A DNA stretch of 64,000 bases from Streptomyces achromogenes (GCF_030816715.1 NZ_JAUSYH010000001.1:5394001-5458000); one strand, 5' to 3'. Shown: positions 44,462-53,485, counted from the first letter of the stretch. Notes: generated by a model from the letters alone, not told the origin. Numbers and translations: made by a program.

Positions 44462-45744
44462 TGACTGCCACGATGACCGACACGCCGCCCCCCGCGGCGC
44501 CCAAGGCGGACACCGGCGGCCGGTCGGGCCGCTCGGTCGGCCGGATCCTCACGATCATCGCCGGCGCGCTGGTGCTCGTGGCCGTGGTCCGCATCATCAC
44601 CGGCGCCAACCAGCTCACCTCCGAGGGCCAGGTCTCGGCCGCGCTCGGCCTCGCCGTGCCCATCGGCCTCGCGGGTCTGGCCGGCCTGTGGTCCGAGCGG
44701 TCCGGTGTGGTCAACATCGGCCTCGAGGGCATGATGATCCTCGGCACCTTCGGCGCCGGCTGGATCGGCTGGCAGTCCAACCCCTGGCTCGGCCTGCTGT
44801 GCGGCGTCGGCTTCGGCGTCCTCGGCGGTCTGGTGCACGCCGTCGCGACCGTCACCTTCGGCGTCGACCACATCGTCTCCGGCGTCGCGGTCAACCTGCT
44901 TGCGCTCGGCATCACCCAGTACCTCGCCAAGCTGTTCTTCTCGGAGGGCAAGCCGGCCGAAGCGGGCGGCAACCCCAAGCAGTCCCCGCCCGTCGAGTCA
45001 CTGCCCCACATCGACGTGCCCGGCCTCTCGGACGCCCTCCAGTCCGTCGAGAAGCACCACTGGTTCCTGCTCTCCGACATCGCGGGCATCCTCGGCGGCC
45101 TGGTCACCGACCTGTCCGTGGTGACGCTCCTCGCCTTCCTGCTGTTCGTCGGCAGCTGGTGGCTGCTGTGGCGCACCCCGTTCGGCCTGCGGCTGCGCTC
45201 CTGCGGTGAGAACCCGATCGCCGCGGAGTCCCTCGGCGTCAACGTCTACAAGTACAAGTACGCGGCCGTGGCCGTCTCCGGCGGCCTCGCCGGTCTCGGC
45301 GGCGCCTTCCTCGCCCTGGTCACCTCGCACACCTACCTCGAGGGCCAGACCGGCGGCCGCGGCTACATCGGCCTCGCAGCGATGATCTTCGGCAACTGGC
45401 GCCCCGGCGGTCTGGCCATGGGCGCGGGCCTGTTCGGCTACTCCGACGCGCTGCAACTGCGCAACGGCGGCGAGACCGTCCACGCGCTGCTGCTCCTGCT
45501 GGTCGTGCTCCTCGCGGGGCTGGCCGGCTGGAAGCTGTACCGCAAGGCGCACTGGCAGGCCGGGATCAGCCTCATGGTGGCCGCGCTCGTCCTGGTCTGG
45601 TACCTGTTCACCGACGAGGTCCCGAGCGACTTCGTGGGCGCCACCCCGTACGTCGTCACCCTGCTGGTGCTGTCGCTGTCCGCGCAGCGACTGCGCATGC
45701 CCAGGGCCGACGGCATGCGCTACCGCAAGGGCCAGGGCAAGTGA
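44461..45744 (+). CDS. Nucleoside ABC importer permease 2
   Basis: 427 residues, longer than most NupQ-like permeases because of a hydrophilic N-terminus of about 25 residues and an extra loop (about 160-200, rich in Lys/His/Pro) plus two additional C-terminal helices. Core motifs: ERSGVVNIGLEGMMILGTF, TFGVDHIVSGVAVNLLALG, RSCGENPIAAESLGVNVY and GRGYIGLAAMIFGNW. Start ATG shares its A with the TGA of permease 1. The stop overlaps the cytidine deaminase start (GTGA). Confidence 0.95.
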   Translation: MTATMTDTPPPAAPKADTGGRSGRSVGRILTIIAGALVLVAVVRIITGANQLTSEGQVSAALGLAVPIGLAGLAGLWSERSGVVNIGLEGMMILGTFGAGWIGWQSNPWLGLLCGVGFGVLGGLVHAVATVTFGVDHIVSGVAVNLLALGITQYLAKLFFSEGKPAEAGGNPKQSPPVESLPHIDVPGLSDALQSVEKHHWFLLSDIAGILGGLVTDLSVVTLLAFLLFVGSWWLLWRTPFGLRLRSCGENPIAAESLGVNVYKYKYAAVAVSGGLAGLGGAFLALVTSHTYLEGQTGGRGYIGLAAMIFGNWRPGGLAMGAGLFGYSDALQLRNGGETVHALLLLLVVLLAGLAGWKLYRKAHWQAGISLMVAALVLVWYLFTDEVPSDFVGATPYVVTLLVLSLSAQRLRMPRADGMRYRKGQGK

Positions 45745-46142
45745 CCCCGGCCGCCGCCGTCGACTGGGAGGCGTTGCGCGAGGTGGCCCGCGAGGCCATG
45801 TCCCGCGCGTACGCCCCCTACTCCGGCTACCCGGTCGGTGTGGCGGCGCTCGTCGACGACGGCCGGACCGTGTCCGGCTGCAACGTCGAGAACGCCTCCT
45901 ACGGGCTCGGCCTGTGCGCCGAGTGCGGGCTGGTCTCGCAGTTGCAGAACACCGGCGGCGGCCGGCTCACGCACTTCACCTGCGTGGACGGCCGCGGCGA
46001 AATCCTCGTCCCGTGCGGCCGCTGCCGCCAGCTGCTGTACGAGTTCGGCGGCCCCGGCCTCCTGCTGGAGACGCCGGCGGGGATCCTGCCGCTCGCGGAG
46101 ATGCTCCCGCAGGCCTTCGGCCCGGACCACCTCACGAAGTGA
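45741..46142 (+). CDS. cdd: Cytidine deaminase
   Basis: 133 residues, usual for the tetrameric enzyme. Deaminates cytidine/deoxycytidine to uridine/deoxyuridine. Active site: NVENASYGLGLCAECGLV with Glu and the first Zn-Cys, and VPCGRCRQLL with the other two; the common PCGAC reads PCGRC, as in some tetrameric enzymes. GTG overlaps the permease stop, so salvage is coupled to uptake. Followed by a terminator. Confidence 0.96.
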   Translation: MTPAAAVDWEALREVAREAMSRAYAPYSGYPVGVAALVDDGRTVSGCNVENASYGLGLCAECGLVSQLQNTGGGRLTHFTCVDGRGEILVPCGRCRQLLYEFGGPGLLLETPAGILPLAEMLPQAFGPDHLTK

Positions 46143-46149
46143 CTCCCGC

Positions 46150-46184
46150 GCGCGGCCCCTCTGACCACCGCAGAGGGGCCGCGC
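46150..46184 (+). terminator. Terminator between cdd and deoA
   Basis: Perfect 13-bp stem GCGCGGCCCCTCT (46150-46162) with its complement (46172-46184), 9-nt loop, followed by ACTTTCT. Starts 8 nt after the cdd stop. Confidence 0.85.
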
Positions 46185-46268
46185 ACTTTCTCCCCCCGTT
46201 TCTCCCCACGTCTTGTCGCACCACCGTGCACCACCGCGCATCACCGTTGCATCACCGGAAGGAAAGCC

Positions 46269-47552
46269 ATGGCCATGGACGCCGTCTCCGTCATCCGCAC
46301 CAAGCGGGACCGCGGTGAGCTCAGCGACGAGCAGATCGACTGGGTCATCGACGCCTACACCGGCGGCGAGGTCGCCGACTACCAGATGGCCGCCCTCAAC
46401 ATGGCCATCCTGCTCAACGGCATGAACCGCCGCGAGATCGCCCGCTGGACGGCCGCGATGATCGCCTCCGGCGAGCGCATGGACTTCTCCGCCCTGTCCC
46501 GCCCGACCGCCGACAAGCACTCCACGGGCGGCGTCGGCGACAAGATCACGCTGCCGCTGGCCCCCCTTGTGGCGGCCTGCGGCGCGGCGGTCCCGCAGCT
46601 CTCCGGACGCGGCCTCGGCCACACCGGCGGCACGCTGGACAAGCTGGAGTCGATCCCGGGCTGGCGCGCACTGCTCTCCAACGAGGAGATGCTGTCCGTG
46701 CTGGACGGCACCGGCGCGGTGATCTGCGCCGCAGGCGACGGTCTCGCCCCGGCCGACAAGAAGCTCTACGCGCTGCGGGACGTCACCGGCACCGTCGAGG
46801 CCATCCCGCTGATCGCCTCGTCCATCATGTCCAAGAAGATCGCCGAGGGCACCGGGTCGCTGGTCCTGGACGTGAAGGTCGGCACCGGCGCCTTCATGAA
46901 GACCATCGAGGACGCCCGTGAGCTCGCCTCGACGATGGTGGGCCTCGGCACCGACCACGGTGTGAGGACGGTCGCCCTGCTGACCGACATGTCCACCCCC
47001 CTCGGCCTCACCGCGGGCAACGCCCTCGAGGTCCGCGAGTCGGTCGAGGTGCTGGCCGGCGGCGGCCCGGCGGACGTCGTCGAGCTGACGATCGCTCTGG
47101 CCCGCGAGATGCTCGACGCGGCCGGGATCACGGACGCCGACCCGGCGAAGGCGCTCGCCGACGGCTCGGCGATGGACGTCTGGCGGCGCATGATCGCGGC
47201 CCAGGGCGGCGACCCGGACGCCGCGCTGCCCACCGCGAAGGAACAGCACGTGGTGAAGGCGGGCGCCTCGGGCGTCCTGACCCGCCTCGACGCCTACGAC
47301 ATCGGCATCGCCGCCTGGCGCCTCGGCGCGGGCCGCGCCCGCAAGGAGGACCCGGTGCAGGCGGGCGCCGGCGTCGAGCTGCACGCCAAGCCCGGCGACA
47401 CGGTCACGGCCGGCCAGCCGCTGCTCACCCTGCACACCGACACCCCGGAGCGCTTCGACTACGCGCTCCAGGCGGTCGAGGGCTCGTACGACATCGACGC
47501 GCCCGGAACCCCGTTCACGGCCTCCCCGGTCGTGCTGGAACGCATCGCCTGA
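46269..47552 (+). CDS. deoA: Thymidine / pyrimidine-nucleoside phosphorylase
   Basis: 427 residues. Phosphorolyses thymidine, deoxyuridine or uridine to base and sugar 1-phosphate. Signature SGRGLGHTGGTLDKLESIPG, phosphate site KHSTGGVGDK, IASSIMSKKIAEG and VLDVKVGTGAF. ATG 46269 (MAMD) has GGAAGGAAAG about 6 nt upstream; ATG 46275 is an alternative. It completes the pathway with cdd: cytidine taken up by the importer is deaminated, then cleaved. Separated from cdd by a terminator, so partly independent. Confidence 0.96.
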   Translation: MAMDAVSVIRTKRDRGELSDEQIDWVIDAYTGGEVADYQMAALNMAILLNGMNRREIARWTAAMIASGERMDFSALSRPTADKHSTGGVGDKITLPLAPLVAACGAAVPQLSGRGLGHTGGTLDKLESIPGWRALLSNEEMLSVLDGTGAVICAAGDGLAPADKKLYALRDVTGTVEAIPLIASSIMSKKIAEGTGSLVLDVKVGTGAFMKTIEDARELASTMVGLGTDHGVRTVALLTDMSTPLGLTAGNALEVRESVEVLAGGGPADVVELTIALAREMLDAAGITDADPAKALADGSAMDVWRRMIAAQGGDPDAALPTAKEQHVVKAGASGVLTRLDAYDIGIAAWRLGAGRARKEDPVQAGAGVELHAKPGDTVTAGQPLLTLHTDTPERFDYALQAVEGSYDIDAPGTPFTASPVVLERIA

Positions 47553-47609
47553 CCTGGCCTTACCTGACCCGCGGCTGGAGGCCGCCGGTGTCACAGTCCC
47601 CTTTCGGGT

Positions 47610-47643
47610 GAACGGGATCGGTGGACCTCCGCCGGTCCCGTTC
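47610..47643 (+). terminator. Hairpin after deoA
   Basis: 12-bp stem with one G-U (GAACGGGATCGG 47610-47621 with 47632-47643), 10-nt loop. Confidence 0.5.
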
Positions 47644-47683
47644 GGCATGCTGGACTCGGTGACGCACGATCAAGGAGACCGCC

Positions 47684-48268
47684 ATGAGCGCACTCACCGT
47701 GGGCCACGACCCCGAGCAGAGCTGGGACGACCTCGTCCGGTTCTGGGAGGAGATGGAATGGCCCGAGGGCAGCAAGGTGGAGATCATCGAGGGGATCGTC
47801 ACCGTGTCACCTGCTCCCGCTTACCGCCACAACATCATCGCGGAACGCATTCAGCGCCGCCTCTACTCCGTCATCCCCGATGACTGGGGGATCTTCCAAA
47901 CCCTGGCCATCGCCGTGCCGTCGCGGCTGGGCATGCTCATTCCGGACCTCGTGGTGGCCCCCGTGCGGGAGCACACGGAGGCGGACAGTCACATCCCGGC
48001 CGGACTGGCCGAACTCGTCGTCGAGGTCACCTCGAAGTCCAACGCCCGGCACGACCGCATCAGCAAACCCGCCGCCTGCGCCTCCGCAGGCATCCCCTTC
48101 TACCTCCTCGTCGACCGCTGGGCTCCCGAAGGCCCCAGCGCGACGCTGTACGGAGAACCGAAGGGCGACGTGTACCGCCTGCTGAGCACGGCGAAGTTCG
48201 GCGAGGCGCTCAAGCTTCCCGTGCCCTTCGACGTCGTCATCGACACGGGCGAGTTTCCCGCCGAATAG
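47684..48268 (+). CDS. Uma2 (DUF820) family endonuclease-like protein
   Basis: 194 residues. PD-(D/E)XK-type fold of Uma2: EGSKVEIIEGIVTVSPAPAYRHN at the start, then the Asp of MLIPDLVVAP, and LVVEVTSKSNARHDRISKP with the E-x-S/K. IPFYLLVDRW follows as in the family. Catalytic D and E are kept. Multi-copy in Streptomyces; function unproven, possibly linked to mobile elements or restriction. ATG 47684 with AGGAGA upstream. Confidence 0.85.
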   Translation: MSALTVGHDPEQSWDDLVRFWEEMEWPEGSKVEIIEGIVTVSPAPAYRHNIIAERIQRRLYSVIPDDWGIFQTLAIAVPSRLGMLIPDLVVAPVREHTEADSHIPAGLAELVVEVTSKSNARHDRISKPAACASAGIPFYLLVDRWAPEGPSATLYGEPKGDVYRLLSTAKFGEALKLPVPFDVVIDTGEFPAE

Positions 48269-48313
48269 GGCCTGCCGCACAGGCTCGCCGGGCTGGCCCT
48301 GCAGCCGTTGCCG

Positions 48314-48700
48314 ATGAGTTGGGGCCTGGACCACGGTCTACCGATCGTGGAAGCGACGACACCCCCCGTGCTCACCCTGACCGGACCCGCCACCAGCGGG
48401 CAGGCGGCAGGGCTGGGCGACGCTGTGCGCATGCTGCTGACCGCCGCCGAGACCGGAGTCGTGGTCTGCGACGTGGCCGGGATCGGGCCGCCCGGGCTGC
48501 TCACCGTCGACCTGCTGGCGCGGCTCCAGCTGGCCGCCCGGCGGGCCGGGGGCCGGATACGGCTGCGCGGCCCCGACCCCGCGCTACGCGCCCTGCTCCA
48601 CCTGGTCGGACTCCCCGTCGAGGTGGAGGGGGAGGTCGAAGAGGGGGAACCAGCGCTGGGTGTCGAGGTAGAAGTGGAACCCGGTGAGGCGGCCCTCTGA
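48314..48700 (+). CDS. STAS-domain protein
   Basis: 128 residues from ATG 48314; TTG 48308 is possible. Core: PPVLTLTGPATSGQAAGLGDA, VVVCDVAGIGPPGLLTVDLLARLQ and RRAGGRIRLRGPDPALRALL, as in anti-sigma-factor antagonists and MlaB-like STAS domains; the usual phosphorylatable Ser after the aspartate is replaced by a GPPGLL stretch. The tail is an odd Glu/Val repeat (VEVEGEVEEGEPALGVEVEV) that is the reverse complement of the 3' end of the sigma-factor gene. The two genes overlap tail to tail by 117 bp. Confidence 0.7.
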   Translation: MSWGLDHGLPIVEATTPPVLTLTGPATSGQAAGLGDAVRMLLTAAETGVVVCDVAGIGPPGLLTVDLLARLQLAARRAGGRIRLRGPDPALRALLHLVGLPVEVEGEVEEGEPALGVEVEVEPGEAAL

Positions 48701-49597
48701 GATCTCCAGGACCTGGACGGCCCACGGCGTGAACCCGCCCTTCTCCGGGTCCGGCTTGTACTGGGCGAACCCCGGCAGACCGTTGACCTCGACCGGCAGC
48801 AGGCGCGAGCCTTCACAGGCGGAGCCGAGCGTGGTCATGAAGCCGGTGATGTCGTCGTGCCCGGTCAGCCACAGGTCGAACGGCGGCATCGTCATGACGG
48901 CGTCCTCGTGGAGCAGGGCCGTCAGCGCCGTCATGTCATAGCCCTCGAAGGCTGCCACATAGCGGTCCAGAAGCTTCTGCTGCTCCTCGTCGAGCGGGTC
49001 CGACACCGCCGCGTCCGCGCCGGACTCCTTGCGCTCGGCCAGCGTGGCCCGCGCCCGCTGCAGCGCGCTGTTGACCGAGGCGACGGAGGTGTCCAGCAGT
49101 TCGGCGACCTCGCTCGCCCGCCACGCCAGCACCTCCCGCAGGATCAGCACCGCCCGCTGCTTCGGCGGCAGCTGCTGCAGCGCGGCCATGAACGCCAGCC
49201 GCACCGACTCCTTCGCGACGGCCGCCTCGGCCGGGTCCTCCACCGTCGGCAGCACACGGGCGTCGGGCATCGGCTCCAGCCAGGTGTGGTCGGGGCGGGG
49301 CGAGAGCGCGGCCCGGGCGAGGGGGGTGGGTCCGGAGAGGTCCATCGGCCTGGCCCGCTTGTTGCCGGCCGCCAGCATGTCCAGACAGACATTGGTGGCG
49401 ATCCGGTACAGCCAGGACCGCAGGCTGGAACGGCCCTCGAACCTGTCGTAGCTCCGCCAGGCGCGCACCATGGTGTCCTGCACCGCGTCCTCCGCCTCGA
49501 AGGACGAGCCGAGCATGCGGTAGCAGTAACCGGTCAGTTCCGTCCGGTGCTTCTCCAGTGCGACGTCGAGGTCCGTCGTCGCCGTGCTGTCGCCCAT
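48584..49597 (-). CDS. ECF sigma factor with C-terminal SnoaL-like domain
   Basis: 337 residues. Region 2: YCYRMLGSSFEAEDAVQDT, RSSLRSWLYRIATNVCLDML; region 4: LQQLPPKQRAVLILREVL, WRASEVAELLDTSVASVNS. Then a C-terminal SnoaL-like fold: LLDRYVAAFEGYDMTALTALL, HEDAVMTMPPFDLWL, HFYLDTQRWFPLF. Such C-terminal domains replace an anti-sigma factor by regulating the sigma in cis. ATG 49597. The long ACIDIC linker between regions 2 and 4 (about 95-130) is also typical. The convergent STAS gene overlaps its last 117 bp. Confidence 0.92.
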   Translation of the reverse strand: MGDSTATTDLDVALEKHRTELTGYCYRMLGSSFEAEDAVQDTMVRAWRSYDRFEGRSSLRSWLYRIATNVCLDMLAAGNKRARPMDLSGPTPLARAALSPRPDHTWLEPMPDARVLPTVEDPAEAAVAKESVRLAFMAALQQLPPKQRAVLILREVLAWRASEVAELLDTSVASVNSALQRARATLAERKESGADAAVSDPLDEEQQKLLDRYVAAFEGYDMTALTALLHEDAVMTMPPFDLWLTGHDDITGFMTTLGSACEGSRLLPVEVNGLPGFAQYKPDPEKGGFTPWAVQVLEISEGRLTGFHFYLDTQRWFPLFDLPLHLDGESDQVEQGA

Positions 49598-49737
49598 CGT
49601 CCAACCCACCCCTGTGGCCGTCCTGTCACGCGTCGTCGCGCCCAGCACTCCGGAAGCTACCGCAGCCCACTGACAATGGCCTGCCGAGTCGACGAAAGCG
49701 CAGGTGGACGCCCTGTCCAAGCCCTCGCGGCCGCTGT

Positions 49738-50874
49738 TCAGACCAACTGCTTGACGGACATCAGCAGGTGCCGGTGGCTCTCCGGCGCGTCCGCCGCGCT
49801 CAGCAGCGACCGCTGGCCGGTCCCCAGCAGCTCCACCCGCAGTCGCGTCGCCCCGAACGACGCCAGCGCGTCCACCAGATACGCCGGGTTGAAGGCCACG
49901 CTGACGTCCTCGGCGCCGGTCAGCGCGGCCGGCAGCCGCTGCGCCGCCACGTCGTCGCCGTATCCGGCGCGCAGCAGCACCGACTCCGCCGAGAAGTCCA
50001 GCCGCACCGGACTGTTCGTCTCGGCCACCACCGCGACCCGGCGCACGGCCTCCGTGAGCGCCCCGCACTCGACCTCGGCCACCACGGCCTCCGCCATGTC
50101 GAACAGCTTCCCGTACGACGGCAGCCGACCGTCCAGCGGTCGCAGGACCGTCCGCATCCGCCCGCCCCCGAACCCGACGGGTCCGCTTCCGGCCGACCCG
50201 CTCCCGGCAGCCCCGTCGAGGCCGATCCGCACGGTCCCGCACCGGGCGAGCGACCGGGCCGCGTCCAGCAGCCGCCGCGCCGGCAGCAGCGCCTCCACCA
50301 CGCCCCCGCCCGCCGCCTCCGGCTCCGCCTTCCACTCCAGCCGGCGCACCGCGTACCGGTAGCGGTCCGACGCCGACAGCGTCATCTCGTCGCCCTCCAG
50401 GCGCAGTTGGACGCCGGTCAGCACCGGGAGGGTGTCGTCGCGGCCTGCCGCCACCGCGACCTGCGCGACGGCGGCCGCGAACGCGGCCGCGTCGACGGCG
50501 CCGTACACCTGCGGCGGCGCGGGCGGGGCGGAGTACTCCTCGTGCGGGAGGGTGGACAAGCCGAAGCTCGTGCCGCCCGCCTCGACCGTGAACCGCGTCC
50601 CCTCCAGCGCACAGCTCACCGGCCCGTCCGGCAGCACCTTGCAGATGTCCAGCAGCCGCCGCCCGAGGACGAGCACCCGGCCGCCGGTGCCGACCTCGGC
50701 GTCCGCCTCGATCCGCGCGGCCGTCTCGAAGTCGAACCCCGACACGCTCAGCGTCCCCGCCGACGCCTCCAGCACCAGCCCGCCCAGCACCGGCACCGGT
50801 GGGCGGGCGGGCAGCGCCCGGGCCGCCCATCCCACGGCCTCGACGAGATCACCGCGGTCGATCCGCAACTCCAT
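49738..50874 (-). CDS. Second DNA polymerase III beta subunit (sliding clamp) paralogue
   Basis: 378 residues. Three clamp domains: MELRIDRGDLVEAVGWAARAL, PVPVLGGLVLEASAGTLSVSG, VVLGRRL-type VLVLGRRLLDICKVLPDG, LPVLTGVQLRLEGDEMTLSAS, RYRYAVRRLEW, and the end SHRHLLMSVKQLV in place of the usual LMPVRL. Differences from the housekeeping DnaN: a Gly/Ser insertion (AAGSGSAGSGPVGFGGGRM) in domain 2-3 and an altered C-terminus that contributes to the partner pocket. The genomic dnaN sits at oriC, so this is an extra clamp, perhaps for a repair polymerase or as a DNA-inhibitor-resistant copy. Neighbours give no clue. Confidence 0.88.
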   Translation of the reverse strand: MELRIDRGDLVEAVGWAARALPARPPVPVLGGLVLEASAGTLSVSGFDFETAARIEADAEVGTGGRVLVLGRRLLDICKVLPDGPVSCALEGTRFTVEAGGTSFGLSTLPHEEYSAPPAPPQVYGAVDAAAFAAAVAQVAVAAGRDDTLPVLTGVQLRLEGDEMTLSASDRYRYAVRRLEWKAEPEAAGGGVVEALLPARRLLDAARSLARCGTVRIGLDGAAGSGSAGSGPVGFGGGRMRTVLRPLDGRLPSYGKLFDMAEAVVAEVECGALTEAVRRVAVVAETNSPVRLDFSAESVLLRAGYGDDVAAQRLPAALTGAEDVSVAFNPAYLVDALASFGATRLRVELLGTGQRSLLSAADAPESHRHLLMSVKQLV

Positions 50875-50902
50875 GGACGCATACCCCCTGTGCCAGAAAC
50901 CG

Positions 50903-50937
50903 GTCAGTGGTCGCGGACGCTATCCGCGACCACTGAC
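50903..50937. terminator. 15-bp perfect hairpin upstream of the clamp gene
   Basis: GTCAGTGGTCGCGGA (50903-50917) with its exact complement (50923-50937), 5-nt loop. It lies between the end of the MFS gene (51067) and the clamp start (50874), all on the minus strand, so it most likely ends the MFS transcript; an operator or attenuator for the clamp gene is possible. Confidence 0.6.
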
Positions 50938-50947
50938 AAAAGGCTCT

Positions 50948-50978
50948 GAGCAGGAGGAGCAGGAGGAGCAGGAGGAGC
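50948..50978. repeat. Short tandem repeat (GAGGAGCAG)n
   Basis: About three and a half copies of a 9-nt unit in the MFS-clamp intergenic region. Confidence 0.85.
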
Positions 50979-51066
50979 GGGGGACCGGGAAGGGCGCGGT
51001 GCCGGGCCGTCCGGCCGGGGCGTGCCTGGCCCGGCCGGACGGGGGCGGTCAGGCGGGAAGGGGCGG

Positions 51067-52368
51067 TCAGGCGACGGCCGGTGCCTCCCGGCGCGCCGCG
51101 CGCGTGCCGGCCACCGTGATCGCGACGACGCCGAGCACCGCGAAGAGGCCGACGCCGACCGTGCCGGCCCAGCCGCCCGAGTGGAAGGCGATCGCACCGA
51201 CCGTGGAGCCGGCGCTGGAGCCGACGTAGTAAGCGGACTGGTAGAGCGCCGAGGCCTGGGCGCGGCCGGTGGTCGCCGTCCTGCTGACCGCCGACGACGC
51301 CACCGCGTGCCCCGCGAAGAAGCCCGCCGTGATCAGGACCAGGCCCAGCAGCACCGGCGCCAGCGAGTCCGCCAGGGAGAGCAGCAGGCCGGCGGCGGTC
51401 GTGCCGCCCGCCAGGTACAGCGCGCCGCGCCGACCCAGCCGGCCGACCAGCCGACCCGCCGTCGACGCCGACACCGTGCCCACCAGGTACACCAGGAAGA
51501 TCGAGCCGACGACGCCCTGGGGGAGCGAGAACGGCTCCTCCGTCAGCCGGTAGCCGATCACCGTGTACACGCCGCCGAAGACGGTCATGAACAGCGCGCC
51601 GATCGCGTACAGCCGGCGCAGCAGCGGGTCGGCGAGGTGGCCGCGGACGGTACGGGCCAGGACGCGGGGCGCCAGGGAGCCCGGCGTGAAGTGGCGCGGC
51701 GCGGGCAGCAGCAGCCGGAAGGCGACCGCGCAGGCCACCGCCAGCACGCCGATCACGCCGACGGCGATCCGCCAGCCCCACTCCTGCGCGACCCAGCCGG
51801 TGATGACCCGGCCGCTCATCCCGCCGACGCTGTTGCCGGCCACGAACAGGCCGATCGCCGTCACCAGCGCCTTCGGCCGGACCTCCTCCGCGAGGTAGGC
51901 CGTGGCCGAGGCGGGCAGCCCGGCCAGCGCCGCGCCCTGCACCGCCCGCAGCACGACCAGCCAGCCCAGGGAGGGCGCGAACGGGACCAGCAGGCCCACG
52001 CCGACCGCGACCCCCAGCGAGGCCGTCATCACCGTACGGCGGCCGTAGCGCTCGGACAGGGCGCTCATCGGCAGGACGAACAGCGCCAGTCCGCCGGTCG
52101 CCGCCGCTACCGTCCAGCTCGCCCGGCTCGCCGCCACCCCGAAGTCGCCGGAGATCAGCGGCAGCAGCGCCTGTGTGGAGTACAGCAGGGCGAAGGTCGC
52201 CACACCGGCGAGGAAGAGCGCGAAGCTCATCCGGCGGTAGCCGGGGCCGCCGGGGGCCAGCCGCGTGTCGGAAGGGGCGGCGGAGACGGCGGCGGGGGCG
52301 GTGGCGGTCGAGCGGGCGGGCGAAGCGGCGACCACGATCGTGGACGCCCCGGTACTGGCGGGAGACAT
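51067..52368 (-). CDS. MFS transporter (YnfM/arabinose-efflux type)
   Basis: 433 residues, twelve helices after a disordered N-terminus of about 45 residues. The MFS motif A is LSERYGRRTVMTASL between helices 2 and 3; LFVAGNSVGGMSGRVITGW is typical of the YnfM-like group of drug or sugar efflux proteins. ATG 52368 with GGCGGGAG upstream. Divergent from a LysR regulator 63 nt away, the classic arrangement of a regulator and its exporter. The substrate is unknown. Confidence 0.92.
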   Translation of the reverse strand: MSPASTGASTIVVAASPARSTATAPAAVSAAPSDTRLAPGGPGYRRMSFALFLAGVATFALLYSTQALLPLISGDFGVAASRASWTVAAATGGLALFVLPMSALSERYGRRTVMTASLGVAVGVGLLVPFAPSLGWLVVLRAVQGAALAGLPASATAYLAEEVRPKALVTAIGLFVAGNSVGGMSGRVITGWVAQEWGWRIAVGVIGVLAVACAVAFRLLLPAPRHFTPGSLAPRVLARTVRGHLADPLLRRLYAIGALFMTVFGGVYTVIGYRLTEEPFSLPQGVVGSIFLVYLVGTVSASTAGRLVGRLGRRGALYLAGGTTAAGLLLSLADSLAPVLLGLVLITAGFFAGHAVASSAVSRTATTGRAQASALYQSAYYVGSSAGSTVGAIAFHSGGWAGTVGVGLFAVLGVVAITVAGTRAARREAPAVA

Positions 52369-52431
52369 GCCTCGAACCTACGGACGGCCTCGCTGATCCG
52401 TCCAATGCACGGACTCGTCATAATCGTTCCC

Positions 52432-53394
52432 ATGGTGCATCAGCAGAGGTCACGGACTCGCCTGTCACCGTCCGGTGACACAGAAGACACCGCCGACATG
52501 GTGAGGCTGCTCGCCCCCCGGCTCGCCTACTTCGCCGGCGTCGCCCGCACCGAGCACGTCACGCGCGCCGCCCAGGAGATGGACGTCCCCCAGTCGACGC
52601 TGTCCCGGGCGATGGTCCGGCTGGAGCAGGACCTCGGCGTCGACCTGTTCGCCCGCCGCGGCCGCACGGTCTCCCTCACCCCGGCCGGCCGCACCTTCCT
52701 CACCTCGGTGGAGCGCGCCCTGGCGGAGATCGAGCGGGCGGCCGACGAGGTCCGCGCCGACGCCGATCCGACGGCCGGCAAGGTCGCGTTCGGCTTTCTG
52801 CACACCATGGGCGCGGAGACCGTGCCCGGGCTCCTGCACGCCTTCCGCGCCGACCACCCGCGGGTGCGCTTCAGCCTCGTGCAGAACTACGGCGAGGCGA
52901 TGCTCGAAGGGCTGCGGGCCGGCGAGCTGGACCTCTGTCTGACCTCCCCGGTCCCCGACGCCCCGGACCTGGTCGCCCGCAGGCTCGACGAGCAGAAACT
53001 GCGTCTGGTCGTCCCGGCCGACCACCGCCTCGCCGCCCGCAGAAGGGTCCGCCTCGCGGAGGCCGCAGACGAGGCCTTCGTCACGCTGGAACCCGGCTAC
53101 GGCCTGCGCCGCATCACCGACGACCTCTGCACGGAGGCGGGCTTCAGGCCGCGGGTCGCCTTCGAGGGGGAGGAGGCGGAGACGCTGCGCGGGCTGGTGG
53201 CGGCGGGTCTGGGAGTCGCCCTGCTGCCACCGCCGGCCGTGGCCCGCCCCGGCGTGGTGGAACTGACGGTCACGGCCCCGCGGGCGGCCCGTGAGATCGG
53301 CGTGGCCTGGCTCGAAGGCCGTCCGGACACCCCGCCGGTGGCCGCCTTCAAGAAGTTCCTGCTCTCGAGACGAGGCAACCTGCTCCCGTCCTAG
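52432..53394 (+). CDS. LysR-family transcriptional regulator
   Basis: 320 residues. HTH: RLAYFAGVARTEHVTRAAQE, MDVPQSTLSRAMVRLEQDLG; effector domain with GKVAFGFLHTMGAETVPGLL and DLCLTSPVPDAPDL. A CATAAT -10 box (52419-52424) lies 7 nt before ATG 52432 with no Shine-Dalgarno, so the message is probably leaderless; ATG 52498 (MVRLL) would be the alternative. The imperfect dyad GTCC-N7-GGAC (52400-52414) between the divergent genes fits a LysR site. It probably regulates the MFS gene. Confidence 0.93.
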   Translation: MVHQQRSRTRLSPSGDTEDTADMVRLLAPRLAYFAGVARTEHVTRAAQEMDVPQSTLSRAMVRLEQDLGVDLFARRGRTVSLTPAGRTFLTSVERALAEIERAADEVRADADPTAGKVAFGFLHTMGAETVPGLLHAFRADHPRVRFSLVQNYGEAMLEGLRAGELDLCLTSPVPDAPDLVARRLDEQKLRLVVPADHRLAARRRVRLAEAADEAFVTLEPGYGLRRITDDLCTEAGFRPRVAFEGEEAETLRGLVAAGLGVALLPPPAVARPGVVELTVTAPRAAREIGVAWLEGRPDTPPVAAFKKFLLSRRGNLLPS

Positions 53395-53485
53395 GTGGAT
53401 TGACCCGCAGTGCGGTTCCATGACGGGACGCCCGTCCGCGCCACCGGCGTCCGTTCCTGCCGTCCCCACCGTCTCCCGACCGTGC

